The position numbers and the translations under genes are program-made. This document shows, in pieces, positions 16,176 through 26,700 of a stretch of DNA of 64,000 nucleotides (its first letter is position 1; each line of letters opens with the position of its first letter). Below the pieces are notes generated by a model. It made no database searches, was not told the DNA's origin, and saw only the letters and a list, made by a program, of their open reading frames with translations. The stretch lies in contig CAIPYV010000067.1 of assembly GCA_903869365.1 (NCBI GenBank), positions 1 to 64,000 of the forward strand. Reading direction: 5' to 3'. This stretch comes from an uncultured Chlorobiaceae bacterium (lineage in GTDB: Bacteria; Bacteroidota; Chlorobiia; Chlorobiales; Chlorobiaceae).

Positions 16176-17120
16176 TCATCCTGGGGACATTTCAAGCATT
16201 TTTCTAATGGAGACCAACGATGCAAGACGAAGTTTTTCGTCGATAACAATCTCTGGCTTGCGGTTCAACATGCACTTATAGAGCTTTTCAAGCGTATTCT
16301 GCTTCATCTGCGTGCAGACACTGAATGGATTGTCAGGATCCTTTGGCGCAGGAATGAAGGTTTTCAGCGGTGAACGCTTCTGCATTTCATAGAGAATACC
16401 AGGCTCAGTGGCCACAATAAACTGGTTTGCAGAACTTGAAACACTATAGTCGAGCAGTGCCTTTGTTGAACCTGTAAAAGCAGCATGACGAAGAACCTGC
16501 TCTCGGCATTCAGGATGGGCTATCAGTTCAGCGTCCGGATACTCACGACATGCCTCAAGGATATAGTTTTCGGCAAACGCATCATGAACATAGCAATACC
16601 CCTGCCAGAGAATCATCTCCCTCTGAAGCTTCCTTGAAATATAGCCTCCAAGGTTTCGGTCAGGACCAAATATAATCTGCTTCCCTTCGGGAATCTGACT
16701 GATGATCTGTTCGACGTTGGAAGAGGTGCAGGTTATATCAGAAAGTGCTTTAATATCAGCCGTCGAGTTGATATACGTTATAACAGTGGCTTCCGGATAG
16801 TGCTCTTTGAATTTTTTGAACTCTTCAGCTGGACAACTGTCGGCAAGAGGACACCCTGCATAGGCATCAGGCATAAGAACAAGCTTCTCGGGATTAAGAA
16901 TTTTCGCAGTTTCGGCCATAAAGTAAACACCGGCAAAAACAATCACATCAGCATCATTTTTTTCGGCTGCTCTTGCAAGAGCCAGACTATCGCCCACAAT
17001 ATCGGCGACTTGCTGTATTTCAGGAACAGTATAGTAGTGAGCAAGAATAAGGGCGTTCATCTCTTTTTTCAGAAGACTTATTCGCCCGAAAAGCTCTTCA
17101 TGAGCAATATTTTTGGTCAT
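16176..17120 (-). CDS. nadA: quinolinate synthase NadA
   Basis: NadA condenses iminoaspartate (made by NadB) with dihydroxyacetone phosphate to quinolinate, the second step of de novo NAD synthesis, using an oxygen-sensitive [4Fe-4S] cluster. Recognisable motifs are LILAHYYTVPEIQQVADIVG DSL, VIVFAGVYFMAETAKILNPEK, YAGCPLADSC, ITCTSSN and FSVCTQMKQNT; the last three supply cluster cysteines. Length is about 314 residues from the ATG at 17120. The track uses a TTG at 17144, but neither start has a clear ribosome binding site. Its partners nadB and nadE lie 12-15 kb away in the window rather than in one operon. Confidence 0.93.
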   Translation of the reverse strand: MTKNIAHEELFGRISLLKKEMNALILAHYYTVPEIQQVADIVGDSLALARAAEKNDADVIVFAGVYFMAETAKILNPEKLVLMPDAYAGCPLADSCPAEEFKKFKEHYPEATVITYINSTADIKALSDITCTSSNVEQIISQIPEGKQIIFGPDRNLGGYISRKLQREMILWQGYCYVHDAFAENYILEACREYPDAELIAHPECREQVLRHAAFTGSTKALLDYSVSSSANQFIVATEPGILYEMQKRSPLKTFIPAPKDPDNPFSVCTQMKQNTLEKLYKCMLNRKPEIVIDEKLRLASLVSIRKMLEMSPG

Positions 17121-17182
17121 AATTTGATTAACAATCGGTTGCAAACAAAGGAGTGCAGCATGGCGGAAATCATTGAACTGGA

Positions 17183-17572
17183 TTACTTCAAATAGTAGTC
17201 GAGTTCGTCATCTTCCCTGATCAGAAGCAGGATAGCTGAATTCGGGACAATGATATATCGCTCTCCTTCATACTCAATCTCATAGGAACTGTTCTGAATA
17301 AAAATAGCCATATCGCCGACTTTCGCCTGCAAGGGTATATATTGAGCGGTTGTAACGCGCTCTTTCCAGGGTTCGTCTGACTCTGGAGGTGGACCTATAG
17401 GGTAGCCTGGTCCGGTTTTTATAACATAACCGGTCTGAATTTTCTCTTTTTCCTGAACACCTGGCGGCAGATAAATTCCGGACTTGGTCCTTTCGTCAAA
17501 AGATTTTGGTTTGATTAATACTCTATCACCGACAACAACAAATTTATCTGTTATATTTACATTATGTGTCAT
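17183..17572 (-). CDS. divergent GroES/Cpn10-like protein
   Basis: This 129-residue protein keeps the Cpn10 core: VGDRVLIKPKSFDERTKSGIYLPPG near the N-terminus, a KVGD turn, then YEIEYEGERYIIVPNSAILLLI near the C-terminus. It is about 35 residues longer than the true GroES at 54591-54878, with an insertion around GPGYPIGPPPESDEPWKERV that may replace or extend the mobile-loop/roof region. A C-terminal acidic tail is also added. It may modulate the chaperonin or have a separate role. It lacks a CIRCE box, so it would not be co-regulated with groESL. It is the probable first gene of the operon with nadA (gap about 60 bases to the preferred nadA start). Confidence 0.8.
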   Translation of the reverse strand: MTHNVNITDKFVVVGDRVLIKPKSFDERTKSGIYLPPGVQEKEKIQTGYVIKTGPGYPIGPPPESDEPWKERVTTAQYIPLQAKVGDMAIFIQNSSYEIEYEGERYIIVPNSAILLLIREDDELDYYLK

Positions 17573-17814
17573 GTGTTTTCTCTTGGCCTATTTACCATAC
17601 GTAACGCGCATTTTATGTAGAAAATGTAACAAAAATTATGTAGCGGGCAAATCTGAGAGATTATACAGCAAAAAACAACAGGGGCAACCCCGACTGGAAC
17701 ATAACATAACTGAAAGAACCTTTACAACGTGATGCAGTATGCCTTTTCGGTATCATGAGAGAGCACTCATGGCTGAAAACGGCTTGTCACCTCTATAAAA
17801 CTGGAACTTGAAAC

Positions 17815-18657
17815 GTGCAGAAGTTTTTCACTCTTTTTATCAAGTACAACAGCTATCTGCTTTTTGTAGTCTACTGCAGTATCTCATTTCTTTTCATAAA
17901 GTTGGAGGATAAGGACACGCTTACCAAACTTCACTCCAACGTCGTTGAGTTAAGCGCCTTCATAGCCGATAAAATGATGAGCTTCAGCTATGTGCTTCAT
18001 CTGAAACAAGAAAATGATCGGCTGATGCGCATTAACACCGATCTTCTTTCAAGGGTTTTGAACCTGGAAACTGCTGCTGTTGATAAACGAAATCATGAGA
18101 AAATAGTTGCCAATATCTCTGAAAACACTACAAAGTTTATTATAGCAAGGGTCGTGAACCGTAAATTCAGTGATCGGGAGAACATGTTGCTGATCAATAT
18201 GGGATGGAAAAATGGCATTAAAAAAGACATGACCGTTCTGACTCCGGAAGGACTTGTGGGAAGAGTGACAACGGTGTCCGAGCATTTTTCAAAAGTGATG
18301 CCGGTCATCAATACAGATTTTAAAGTCAGCGTGGTATCTGAAAAAAGCAACAGCATGGGCCTGCTCAGCTGGAACGGCGGAAAGGAGTTCATCGCTCAGA
18401 TTGAAAACATCCCCTTAAGCAGCAGCCTCAAGCTGAACGAACAGATCCTCACTTCAGACTTCAGTACATTTTCTATCCGCGGCATACCTGTAGGAAAAGT
18501 CGTAAGCATAAAACCTGATAAACTTTTTTTTACCGTTGATGTAAGACTTGCTGTTGATTTTTCGTCTTTAACCCAGGTACTGATTGCACCTCTGAAAATT
18601 GAACCGGAAAAAATCGAGATGATCAGAGAGAATACCTCAGGTGAAACATTTCCTTAA
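17815..18657 (+). CDS. mreC: rod shape-determining protein MreC
   Basis: MreC (280 residues) links the MreB cytoskeleton to the cell-wall elongation machinery. A single N-terminal membrane helix (YLLFVVYCSISFLFIKL) is followed by a coiled coil (about residues 55-85, LKQENDRLMRINTDLLSRVL). A periplasmic beta-barrel domain follows with the typical LINMGWKNGIKKDMTVLTPEGLVGRV and GIPVGKVVSI motifs. The start is GTG. It opens an operon with mreD and PBP2 on the plus strand, the standard elongasome order, but mreB is located 24 kb away. Confidence 0.92.
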   Translation: MQKFFTLFIKYNSYLLFVVYCSISFLFIKLEDKDTLTKLHSNVVELSAFIADKMMSFSYVLHLKQENDRLMRINTDLLSRVLNLETAAVDKRNHEKIVANISENTTKFIIARVVNRKFSDRENMLLINMGWKNGIKKDMTVLTPEGLVGRVTTVSEHFSKVMPVINTDFKVSVVSEKSNSMGLLSWNGGKEFIAQIENIPLSSSLKLNEQILTSDFSTFSIRGIPVGKVVSIKPDKLFFTVDVRLAVDFSSLTQVLIAPLKIEPEKIEMIRENTSGETFP

Positions 18658-18673
18658 TTTGAGAAACTGAATT

Positions 18674-19165
18674 GTGACCAAAAAATATTCGTTTTATATT
18701 GGCATCCTTTTCATTGTCGCACTGTTGCAGGAGTTCGGGTTATCCAAACTCACCCTTTATAACGTATCCCCCGATATTGTAACCATTTTTCTTGCCTTCA
18801 TTTCAGTAGCCATCGGCCAGAGAACCGGCACAAGTTTCGGATTTTTTGCAGGATTGCTTACGGGCATTCTTTCGGGCAACTTGGGTCTGAATATGCTTGC
18901 AAGAACAGTTGAGGGTTTTATTGCCGGTTTTTTCAATGTCCCCGATGACAGCCATGCAACAGTAACACAAAAAACAAAACGGCTTTATGGAGCGATAGTG
19001 ACTGCGGGTTTTTGTTCCAACGCTGTTCTGGTCACAGGATACAAGTCTATCGCCCTTTCTCCAGCTTACCGAATATTTGTGCTTGGAGCTATAGAATCTT
19101 TAATCACCCTCACACTTGCCGTTATCTTAACCCGGTTATTTTTGAGAAAATCACTTGCAGGGTGA
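18674..19165 (+). CDS. mreD: rod shape-determining protein MreD
   Basis: The 163-residue product is a hydrophobic membrane protein with about five transmembrane segments (for example IGILFIVALLQEF, IVTIFLAFISVAI, FGFFAGLLTGILSG, RIFVLGAIESLITLTLAVIL). The segment YNVSPDIVTIFLAFISVAIGQRTGTSFGFFAG is the MreD signature. It is encoded 16 bases after mreC with a GTG start and ends 3 bases before the PBP2 gene. MreD is part of the elongasome and modulates the MreC-PBP2 interaction. Confidence 0.88.
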   Translation: MTKKYSFYIGILFIVALLQEFGLSKLTLYNVSPDIVTIFLAFISVAIGQRTGTSFGFFAGLLTGILSGNLGLNMLARTVEGFIAGFFNVPDDSHATVTQKTKRLYGAIVTAGFCSNAVLVTGYKSIALSPAYRIFVLGAIESLITLTLAVILTRLFLRKSLAG

Positions 19166-19168
19166 ACA

Positions 19169-21103
19169 ATGGATCAACTTCAGCGAAACGTCAGTGCCAT
19201 ATCTCTTTTTGTAATAACTGTTTTTTCTATTTTGTTCGGTCGGCTTTTTTATCTGCAGGTCCTTAATTTTCAGGAACTCGGATCAATTTCAACCTCGAAC
19301 AGCATCCGCCGAATCTGGGCTCAGCCACCAAGAGGGCGTATGATTGATAAAAACGGGTTCATTGTGGTCGACAATCAGGCGCTCTATACGGTCAAGGTCA
19401 TTCCTTCTGAATTCAGAAAAGCAAAAACGAACTATCTCGCATGGATTCTACAAATAGATAAAAAAGAACTGGCCGAGAAAATCAGTAAAGGTTCTGAACT
19501 CAATGAATTTACATCAATAACCGTCAGCCGCAATCTGAACGCTATGCGGATAGCCCGGCTGAGCGAAAATCTCTGGCAGCTTCCAGGGGTACTTATCGAT
19601 ACTGACAACAAGCGAAAGTATCCTGATTCCTTTCATGGAGCCCATATTTTCGGTTATTCACGTCCCATAACCAAAGAGCAGATTGAGGAACTGGAAGATG
19701 ATAGTTATGCTCCGGACGACAAAGTGGGATTCAGCGGACTTGAAAAGTATTATGAGGAGTGGCTGAGAGGAGAAAAAGGAGCTCGATTTGAAATGATTAC
19801 TCCTCTCGGTAAATTCGCAGGGAAATACAACAATGGAACAAATGATATCCCATCTGTAAGGGGTGATGATCTTTATCTTGCGCTTGACGGGGGACTGCAA
19901 GAACTTGCCGAACAACTTCTGGCAAAAACCGGAAAATCCGGTGCTGTTGTAGCAATGGATCCTGCGACTGGTGGAATCCTTGCCCTTGCCAGTGCTCCTG
20001 ACTACAATCTTGATACGTTCAACGGCTCGACTGACCGCAAAGGATGGAGCGATATTATTACCTCGCCCCAGAAGCCGCTGTTTAACCGAACCATTCAGGC
20101 GGTCTATCCTCCCGGCTCCATTTACAAGATGATTCTTGCGATGGCTGCGCTTGAAGAAAAAAAAATCGATCCTAACAAGAAAATACTTGACACTGGCGTT
20201 TTCACGTTTGGCAATAGACGATATCTCAGTAATGAAGGCAAGGGTCACGGATGGGTAGATATGAGAAATGCCATCACCGTGTCATCGAATGTTTATTTTT
20301 ATAATCTGATTTTCAATGTCGGGTTTGAAAATTGGACAAAATATGGAGGCATGTTCGGCTTCGGAGAAAAAACCAGCATAGACCTTCCCGGGGAGCGGTC
20401 AGGCCTTCTACCATCTACCAAATATTACGATACACGATACGGAAAAAACAAGTGGACAAAAGGATATCTGGTGAGCCTTGCCATTGGTCAGGGGGAACTC
20501 GGCACGACACCTATCCAGCTTGCTGCTTACGCTTCGGCTATTGCAAATAACGGCACACTCCATCAGCCTCATCTCGTCAACGGATATCGTGATGCGGAAA
20601 CCGGTCAATATTTCGCATTTCCCTTTGCACAAAAAAAACTGCCCATTTCAGCTTCAACATTCAGTCTGATCAAGGACGGCATGATTGGTGTTGTGCAGCG
20701 AGGAACAGGAACGCTTTCGAAAGTCCCCGGAATCAACATTGCCGGTAAAACCGGAACTGCCCAAAATCCCCACGGAAAGGATCATGCCTGGTTTATCGCT
20801 TTTGCCCCAGTCGAAAATCCGAAAATCGCCATGGCGGTACTTGTCGAAAATGCCGGTTTCGGTGGATCTATTTCTGCTCCGATTGCCCGTGAGCTTATAA
20901 AGTATTATTTACAAGGACGTGAAATGCCAGTTTTATCTTCTAAAAAAGGTATCAAATCCTCCGAAACGCCATTATCCCCGCAGGAAAGCACAGAAAACGA
21001 TCTCCCGGTGATGACGCCTGAAAAAACGGAAATTTCCACAAAACCTGCACCAGCTCCATCTCTTGAGAATAAAAGCGGAAAGCCGCAGAACAATGATTTA
21101 TAA
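19169..21103 (+). CDS. mrdA: penicillin-binding protein 2 (elongation transpeptidase)
   Basis: PBP2 crosslinks peptidoglycan during cell elongation. The 644-residue protein has an N-terminal membrane anchor ([20 protein letters not shown]), a dimerisation/allosteric domain with [16 protein letters not shown], and a transpeptidase domain. The three active-site motifs are present: SxxK in YPPGSIYKM, SxN in VSSNVYF and KTG in [10 protein letters not shown]. The C-terminal tail (about 60 residues after YYLQGREM) is Pro/Ser/Glu-rich and low in complexity. It is translated directly after mreD. Its 3' end overlaps the next gene. Confidence 0.93.
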   Translation: MDQLQRNVSAISLFVITVFSILFGRLFYLQVLNFQELGSISTSNSIRRIWAQPPRGRMIDKNGFIVVDNQALYTVKVIPSEFRKAKTNYLAWILQIDKKELAEKISKGSELNEFTSITVSRNLNAMRIARLSENLWQLPGVLIDTDNKRKYPDSFHGAHIFGYSRPITKEQIEELEDDSYAPDDKVGFSGLEKYYEEWLRGEKGARFEMITPLGKFAGKYNNGTNDIPSVRGDDLYLALDGGLQELAEQLLAKTGKSGAVVAMDPATGGILALASAPDYNLDTFNGSTDRKGWSDIITSPQKPLFNRTIQAVYPPGSIYKMILAMAALEEKKIDPNKKILDTGVFTFGNRRYLSNEGKGHGWVDMRNAITVSSNVYFYNLIFNVGFENWTKYGGMFGFGEKTSIDLPGERSGLLPSTKYYDTRYGKNKWTKGYLVSLAIGQGELGTTPIQLAAYASAIANNGTLHQPHLVNGYRDAETGQYFAFPFAQKKLPISASTFSLIKDGMIGVVQRGTGTLSKVPGINIAGKTGTAQNPHGKDHAWFIAFAPVENPKIAMAVLVENAGFGGSISAPIARELIKYYLQGREMPVLSSKKGIKSSETPLSPQESTENDLPVMTPEKTEISTKPAPAPSLENKSGKPQNNDL

Positions 21104-22571
21104 GCATGACCCTGCATCCATCCAGGGATTCCTTGAGGATACAAGTAATCTGAAAACCGGCCACACCCCGGGAGTTTTTTTCCCTGAAACAACTGATGAA
21201 CTTTCCGAATTGCTTAGAGGAGCGGTCGGAGAACACCGTCGTTTCACTATTGCCGGAAACGGAACAGGAACAACCGGTGGCAGAATCCCTCTGGGTGACT
21301 ACGTCATTTCCATGCAGAAACTCGACAGAATCGGAAAGCCAGTAGAGATCTCCAGTGAAAAGGCCCTGCTTACCGTTCAGGCCGGAGCCCTCCTCGTCGA
21401 TATTCAGAAAAAAGTCGAAGAGAGCGGCTGGTTTTATCCGCCGGATCCAACGGAAAAGCTCTGTTTTATCGGCAGCACCATAGCGAACAACTCTTCAGGC
21501 GCAAGATCGTTCAAATACGGATCCACAAGAGAGCATATTGCAAGAATTCTGATCGTTCTGCCCAATGGCGATCTGCTTGATCTTTCCCGCGGGCAGTGTC
21601 TGGCAGACAAAAACGGCATGTTTCACCTCAAACTTCCTGTTGCAGGTTCTCTTGTATTCCAGAGACCGCAATACCGTATGCCTGATACATCAAAGCATAA
21701 TGCGGGATACTTTTCAGAGGAAGGAATGGACCTCATCGACCTTTTTATCGGTTCTGAAGGCACGCTCGGCATTATCGCTGAAGCCGATCTCATGCTGATA
21801 ACCCTTCCGAAATCGATCATATCCTGCCTGGTCTACTTCAGGAAGCTTGATGACCTTTTCAAATTTGTCAGTTTGCTGAAAAATCCACAAAACCCTGTCA
21901 TACCAAGGGCCATAGAGTTTTTTGATCAACATTCACTGGAGTTTCTCGCCTCAAAATATCCTGAAGTGCCATCCAGGAGCTGCGGAGCGGTCTTTTTTGA
22001 GCATGAAACAACCCCGGAAACTGAAGAGAACGATCTTGATGCCCTGTTTGAACAAATGGAGTCGTGCAACGCCATGACCGATGAATCATGGATGGCACTT
22101 GACCGTGATGAACAGACGCGATTACGTGAGTTTCGACATGCACTGCCTCTCATTGTCAACGACTGGCTCAGCAGGCAGCAAGAGAGCAAAATCAGCACGG
22201 ACATGGCTGTACCCGAGGGAACGTTCCGTGAACTCTTCGATTTTTATCGTACTTCCTGTGAGGAACAAGGCTTTATCTATATCATTTTTGGCCATATCGG
22301 CAATGCCCATGTGCACTTGAACATCCTCCCCCGCAACAGGGAGGAGTTTTTAAAAGCAAAATCCCTCTATCGGGAATTTATCGCTAAAGTTCTTTCACTT
22401 GGAGGAACGCTCTCCGCCGAGCACGGTATAGGAAAGCTGAAAGCAGAATATCTTGTCGAAATGTATCATGAACACGGCATACAGGAAATGGTGCGAATAA
22501 AAAAATCACTGGATCACTCTCTTATCCTCAACATAGGAAATCTTATTCCTGTGGCATATCTGGCGGAATAA
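21093..22571 (+). CDS. FAD-linked oxidase, GlcD/D-lactate dehydrogenase-like
   Basis: This is a 492-residue protein of the FAD-binding type 4 / FAD-oxidase C family (glycolate oxidase GlcD, D-lactate dehydrogenase and relatives). The PCMH FAD-binding domain is visible as [59 protein letters not shown] and [14 protein letters not shown]. The C-terminal domain has [15 protein letters not shown] and [14 protein letters not shown] with catalytic His residues. No Fe-S partner subunit is adjacent. The start chosen is the ATG at 21093; a TTG at 21063 is possible. Both overlap the PBP2 gene, so it may be co-transcribed with it, although the functions are unrelated. Confidence 0.88.
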   Translation: MIYKHDPASIQGFLEDTSNLKTGHTPGVFFPETTDELSELLRGAVGEHRRFTIAGNGTGTTGGRIPLGDYVISMQKLDRIGKPVEISSEKALLTVQAGALLVDIQKKVEESGWFYPPDPTEKLCFIGSTIANNSSGARSFKYGSTREHIARILIVLPNGDLLDLSRGQCLADKNGMFHLKLPVAGSLVFQRPQYRMPDTSKHNAGYFSEEGMDLIDLFIGSEGTLGIIAEADLMLITLPKSIISCLVYFRKLDDLFKFVSLLKNPQNPVIPRAIEFFDQHSLEFLASKYPEVPSRSCGAVFFEHETTPETEENDLDALFEQMESCNAMTDESWMALDRDEQTRLREFRHALPLIVNDWLSRQQESKISTDMAVPEGTFRELFDFYRTSCEEQGFIYIIFGHIGNAHVHLNILPRNREEFLKAKSLYREFIAKVLSLGGTLSAEHGIGKLKAEYLVEMYHEHGIQEMVRIKKSLDHSLILNIGNLIPVAYLAE

Positions 22572-22611
22572 ACACTTTAGTTTGCAATATATTGAGTGAG
22601 GTAGTGCATAG

Positions 22612-23493
22612 TTATGGCTTTTTAGAATAAGAAAGTATATAGTCCAGACCGGCGTAGACACTCTCTGCAGAACGATTCAATGTTAATTGTGCAAGAATTT
22701 TTGCAAGTGGATGCAGCTTGCCGACAAATGTCTGGTTTCTTGACAGATACTCATGTAGAGGTATATAGACTTCGTCACGTATTGATTTGATATCAATATT
22801 GACAAATCCGGCTTTGGAGAGTTTATTATTATAGGATGGGATTAAATAGTAGTTTTCATGCGGGATATTAAATTTTCCTGCGACAAGGCTCCATGAAATC
22901 CATTGCTCTATTCGCCCGAAGAGGTTTTCGGAGTTTTTTGTTGGCAAAATGTCCGCTATCACAAGCCTTCCGCCTGGACGCAAAACGCGGAACGCTTCGT
23001 TGAAAAAATCCTCACGGGTTCTATAGTGGAAAGCACTTTCTACGGAAACAACCAGATCAATGGACTCATTTTCAATTGGCATCTCTGTTGCCGAACCTTC
23101 TCTTAAATCTATTGATTTCTCGAGTCCTGCATCGACAACATTCATTCGGGCTCGCTCAACCTGAGAATTCGTAATATTCAGCCCAATGATTTTTTCGGGT
23201 TTCATGTTCCTTGCCCAGAGGATGTCCTGATCGCCAAAACCATAGCCACAATCCAATACAGTATCACCTGGACCCATGCCGCCTCTTTTCGCCACCAGAA
23301 GAGCAAGTTCTTCACTGGCTTCATCAATTGTATCCACATCACGCCAATAGCCAAGATTCAGATATAACGCATGTTCAGTAAGCGAAGAGGTGCCAATCAA
23401 ATCGTAGACTTCCGTTGTCTTCAACCCATGGAATGGATTGAAGAGCCAATTCAGATATCCAAAAAAACGTTCTATTGTGTTGTCTGACATCAT
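22612..23493 (-). CDS. SAM-dependent class I methyltransferase
   Basis: The 293-residue protein has a complete methyltransferase fold: motif I TVLDCGYGFGDQDILWAR, motif post-I IGLNITNSQVERARMNVVDAG, an acidic loop near GSATEMPIENESIDLVVSVESAFHYRTREDFF, and FRVLRPGGRLVIADI. The helical cap with QVERAR and the long C-terminal part resemble small-molecule or prenyl/sterol-type methyltransferases rather than RNA or DNA enzymes. The substrate is unknown. It is monocistronic, convergent with the FAD-oxidase gene (40 bases apart) and divergent from the histidine kinase. Confidence 0.85.
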   Translation of the reverse strand: MMSDNTIERFFGYLNWLFNPFHGLKTTEVYDLIGTSSLTEHALYLNLGYWRDVDTIDEASEELALLVAKRGGMGPGDTVLDCGYGFGDQDILWARNMKPEKIIGLNITNSQVERARMNVVDAGLEKSIDLREGSATEMPIENESIDLVVSVESAFHYRTREDFFNEAFRVLRPGGRLVIADILPTKNSENLFGRIEQWISWSLVAGKFNIPHENYYLIPSYNNKLSKAGFVNIDIKSIRDEVYIPLHEYLSRNQTFVGKLHPLAKILAQLTLNRSAESVYAGLDYILSYSKKP

Positions 23494-23669
23494 GATAATT
23501 TGTTTTCCGCTGAAGACGCCTGAATCATTTTCACCGTCCGTCGATGAGCATCTTAACTTTGCATGCGCTCAGATGATCGGGTGTAGATCGTTGTTAATAT
23601 AGTCAATCTCATAAGAAACCATACCCAATCCAACCTGCATGGTGGTTGAACGGGGTAGCTTCCCATGCG

Positions 23670-23695
23670 TTTACAAGATGGAAATCTCTTGTAAA
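23670..23695. promoter_or_regulatory. candidate operator upstream of the hybrid kinase
   Basis: A perfect 9-base inverted repeat, TTTACAAGA-N8-TCTTGTAAA, is centred about 68 bases upstream of the kinase ATG in the divergent region with the methyltransferase gene. Length and spacing suit a dimeric transcription factor, and it overlaps the probable promoter zone. It has no T-run after it, so it is not a terminator. The regulator is unknown. Confidence 0.4.
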
Positions 23696-23750
23696 ATTGT
23701 TACAATATCGATGACGATTGCATCTTTATTCCTGTTCCATCATATCCCCC

Positions 23751-26700
23751 ATGGTAAAAAAAGCAGTAAGACCCCAAGCTCAGCAACTCACCTCTGATTA
23801 CTCTGCATTCGAATCTCATCATAAACTGACCCGTGCTCTTCTGGCAACCAACAATTGCAATCAGGCTCTGCTTTATACGACTGATGAGATTGAGTTACTG
23901 CAGAAGATATGCAACATCATGGTTGATATCGGGGGCTACCGGATGGCATGGGCTGGCTATGCTGAACTGGATGAGGCAAAAAGCGTTCGTGCTGTTGCTT
24001 TGGCTGGGTTTGACGATGGGTATATCGAGGCTGTCAGGGAGGCTGATGCTTCACTTGGATTGGGGCCTACCGGTTTGGCTATTCGTACTGGCGAGCCTTG
24101 CATCATTCGTGATATTCGTCATGAGCTGCGGTTCAAACCGTTGTTAACGCAGGCATTGGAGCGTGGTTATGCATCGGTGCAGAGTGTCCCGTTGAAAACT
24201 GATCATGGGGTCATTGGTGCGATAACCATCTATTCAGCTACACCTGACGCATTTGATTCTGAAGAGAGCAAGCTTCTGAGAGCTCTGACTGACAATATCG
24301 CGTATGGCATCGCCATGCTGCGAAGCCGTAAAAAGAGTGAACTGGCTGAGGAGGCTTTGCGCAAGAGTGAACGTAACTTTCGATCGATTACGGAGCAAAT
24401 TGCTGAGGTTGTTTATGTTGCCGACTCCAGGGGTATGTTAACCTTTGTGTCTCCGCTTATTGAAAAGGTTTTCGGCTTTCGTTCTGATGAGTTTATTGGT
24501 CACCATTTTTCCGACTACATGGCTGAAGAAGATATTCCTGAAGCATTAAGGCTATACAATCACACCTTGCTGCATCAGGAAAAGAATCTTGTTGCTGAAT
24601 TCAAATTCAAGAAAAAAGATGGTTCACTTTTTGATGGTGAAGTTCATTGGCAATATTATGAAGATCAAGCGATATCCGGCATGATCGGCCTGATCCGTGA
24701 TATCAGCGATCGAAAACAACAGGAACGCATCCGTCAAGAAAATGAACGGAAGTTGCTTGAAAACCAGCTGTTTCTCCAAAGTATTTTTAATGATGTTAAT
24801 TTCTCTGTTTTTGTTGTTGATGTTCTGCCTGACGGCACCTACCGCTACAAGGAACACGAGGCTGTCAATGCCAAACTGATCGGCTTGCTTCATCTTGACT
24901 TTTCAGGAAAAACCCCTGAAGAGGCTTTTGGCGCCGAAGCTGCCAAGGCTATCCACCATAAATACGATGCCTGTATTCAAGCGGGTACGCCGATACAATA
25001 CACCGAATATGTGCCTTTTCTGGGCAAGGATATGTGGTGGGAAACCGCCCTGCATCCTGTACGTGATGCCAGTGGTCATATTTTCAGAATTATCGGCACC
25101 ACCAACGAGGTCACTGAACGCAGGCAGAATGTATTAAAAACCAGGGAATTAAGGGATCGCTACGAAGCCACCATTGAGGCTGCTCAGATTGGAACCTGGG
25201 ACTGGAATGTGCAGACGGGAGCCGTGATCCTGAATAAGCGGTGGTTTACCATGCTTGGTTACCGTCCTGAAGAACTGGCGCCCGTGAGCATGCAGACATG
25301 GGTGGAGAGGGCTCACCCGGATGATTACAAAGCATCAATGGGTATGGTGGAAAAACTGTTCAATGGTGAGACGAACTATTATGAATTTGAATCCCGGCTG
25401 AAACATAAAAACGGTACCTGGGTTTGGGTCCATGTTCGCGGGAGCTTGCTGAGCCGGACTCCAGATGGTAAGCCGTTACGTATGCTTGGCACCAATATCG
25501 ACATCACTGAACGGAAGCTGACAGAACATGCTTTGCAGGAGAGTGAAAAAAGCTTCAGGGTGATGTTTGAGAAGCATTCTGCCGTTAAGTTGGTCATTGA
25601 GCCCGGGAGCGGCAAAATCATCAACGCCAATCAGGCTGCTGCAGACTTTTACGGCTGGTCTCTCGATGAACTTCGCGGGATGAATATACAGCAAATCACC
25701 CAGCTTACGCCGGAGGAACTGAAAAGCAACCTCGAAAAAGCCAAAACCTCAAAACAGAACGAATTTCAAGTTCGCCATAAACGAGCGGATGGGTTACAAC
25801 GTGATATTGAACTCTTCAGCAATAATATTGAGATTGACGGTAAAAACATTCTCTATGCCATCATTCATGATATCACGGATCGCAAACAGGCTGCTGAAGA
25901 GAGCGACCGATTAAAAGCGGCCTTTCTGGCAAATATCAGCCATGAAATTCGCACTCCCATGAACGGGATTCTCGGATTTTCGGAACTCTTCAAAGAACCT
26001 GATCTCACCGGTGAAGAAAAAGAGGAATATATCGATCTCATTCATCAGAGCGGCCTGAGAATGCTCAATCTGATTAATGACCTTATGGATATTTCAAAAA
26101 TTGATGCCAGAGAGGTCAAACTGCAGATTACCGAAACCTCCGCCAATAAGCTTTTAAGAGAGGTTGAAGCTTTTTTTAAACCAGCTGCAAAGAAAAAAGG
26201 AGTTGAGTTGCGTTGCACCATGGCGCTTTCTGACAATGACAGCTTCATGACAACCGACTGCTTGAAACTGAACCAGATTATCACTAATCTTATCCAGAAC
26301 GCCCTTAAATTCACGACAAAAGGTAGTATTGATTTTGGGTACAACAAAAAAAAGGCGGGGCTTGAATTTTTTGTGATTGATACTGGAAGGGGAATTCCCG
26401 CCGACAAAAAAGAGAAGATTTTTGAGCGTTTCCAGCAGGTCGATAACTCGCTGACGCGAGCCCATGAAGGTGCCGGTCTTGGATTAAGCATCTCCAAAGC
26501 ATACGTCGAAATGTTGGGGGGAACTATCCATGTGGAATCAAAAGAGGGCGTCGGAAGCACTTTCACCTTCACCCACCCCTATAAACAGATCAAGAAGCAG
26601 CAAGCTCAAAGTAATAAGGATAAAGTACTCAGCACGTGCAACTCAGCACTTGCTTTCTGTCTTTTGATTGTTGAAGATGACGAGGTAAGCACCCTGTTGC

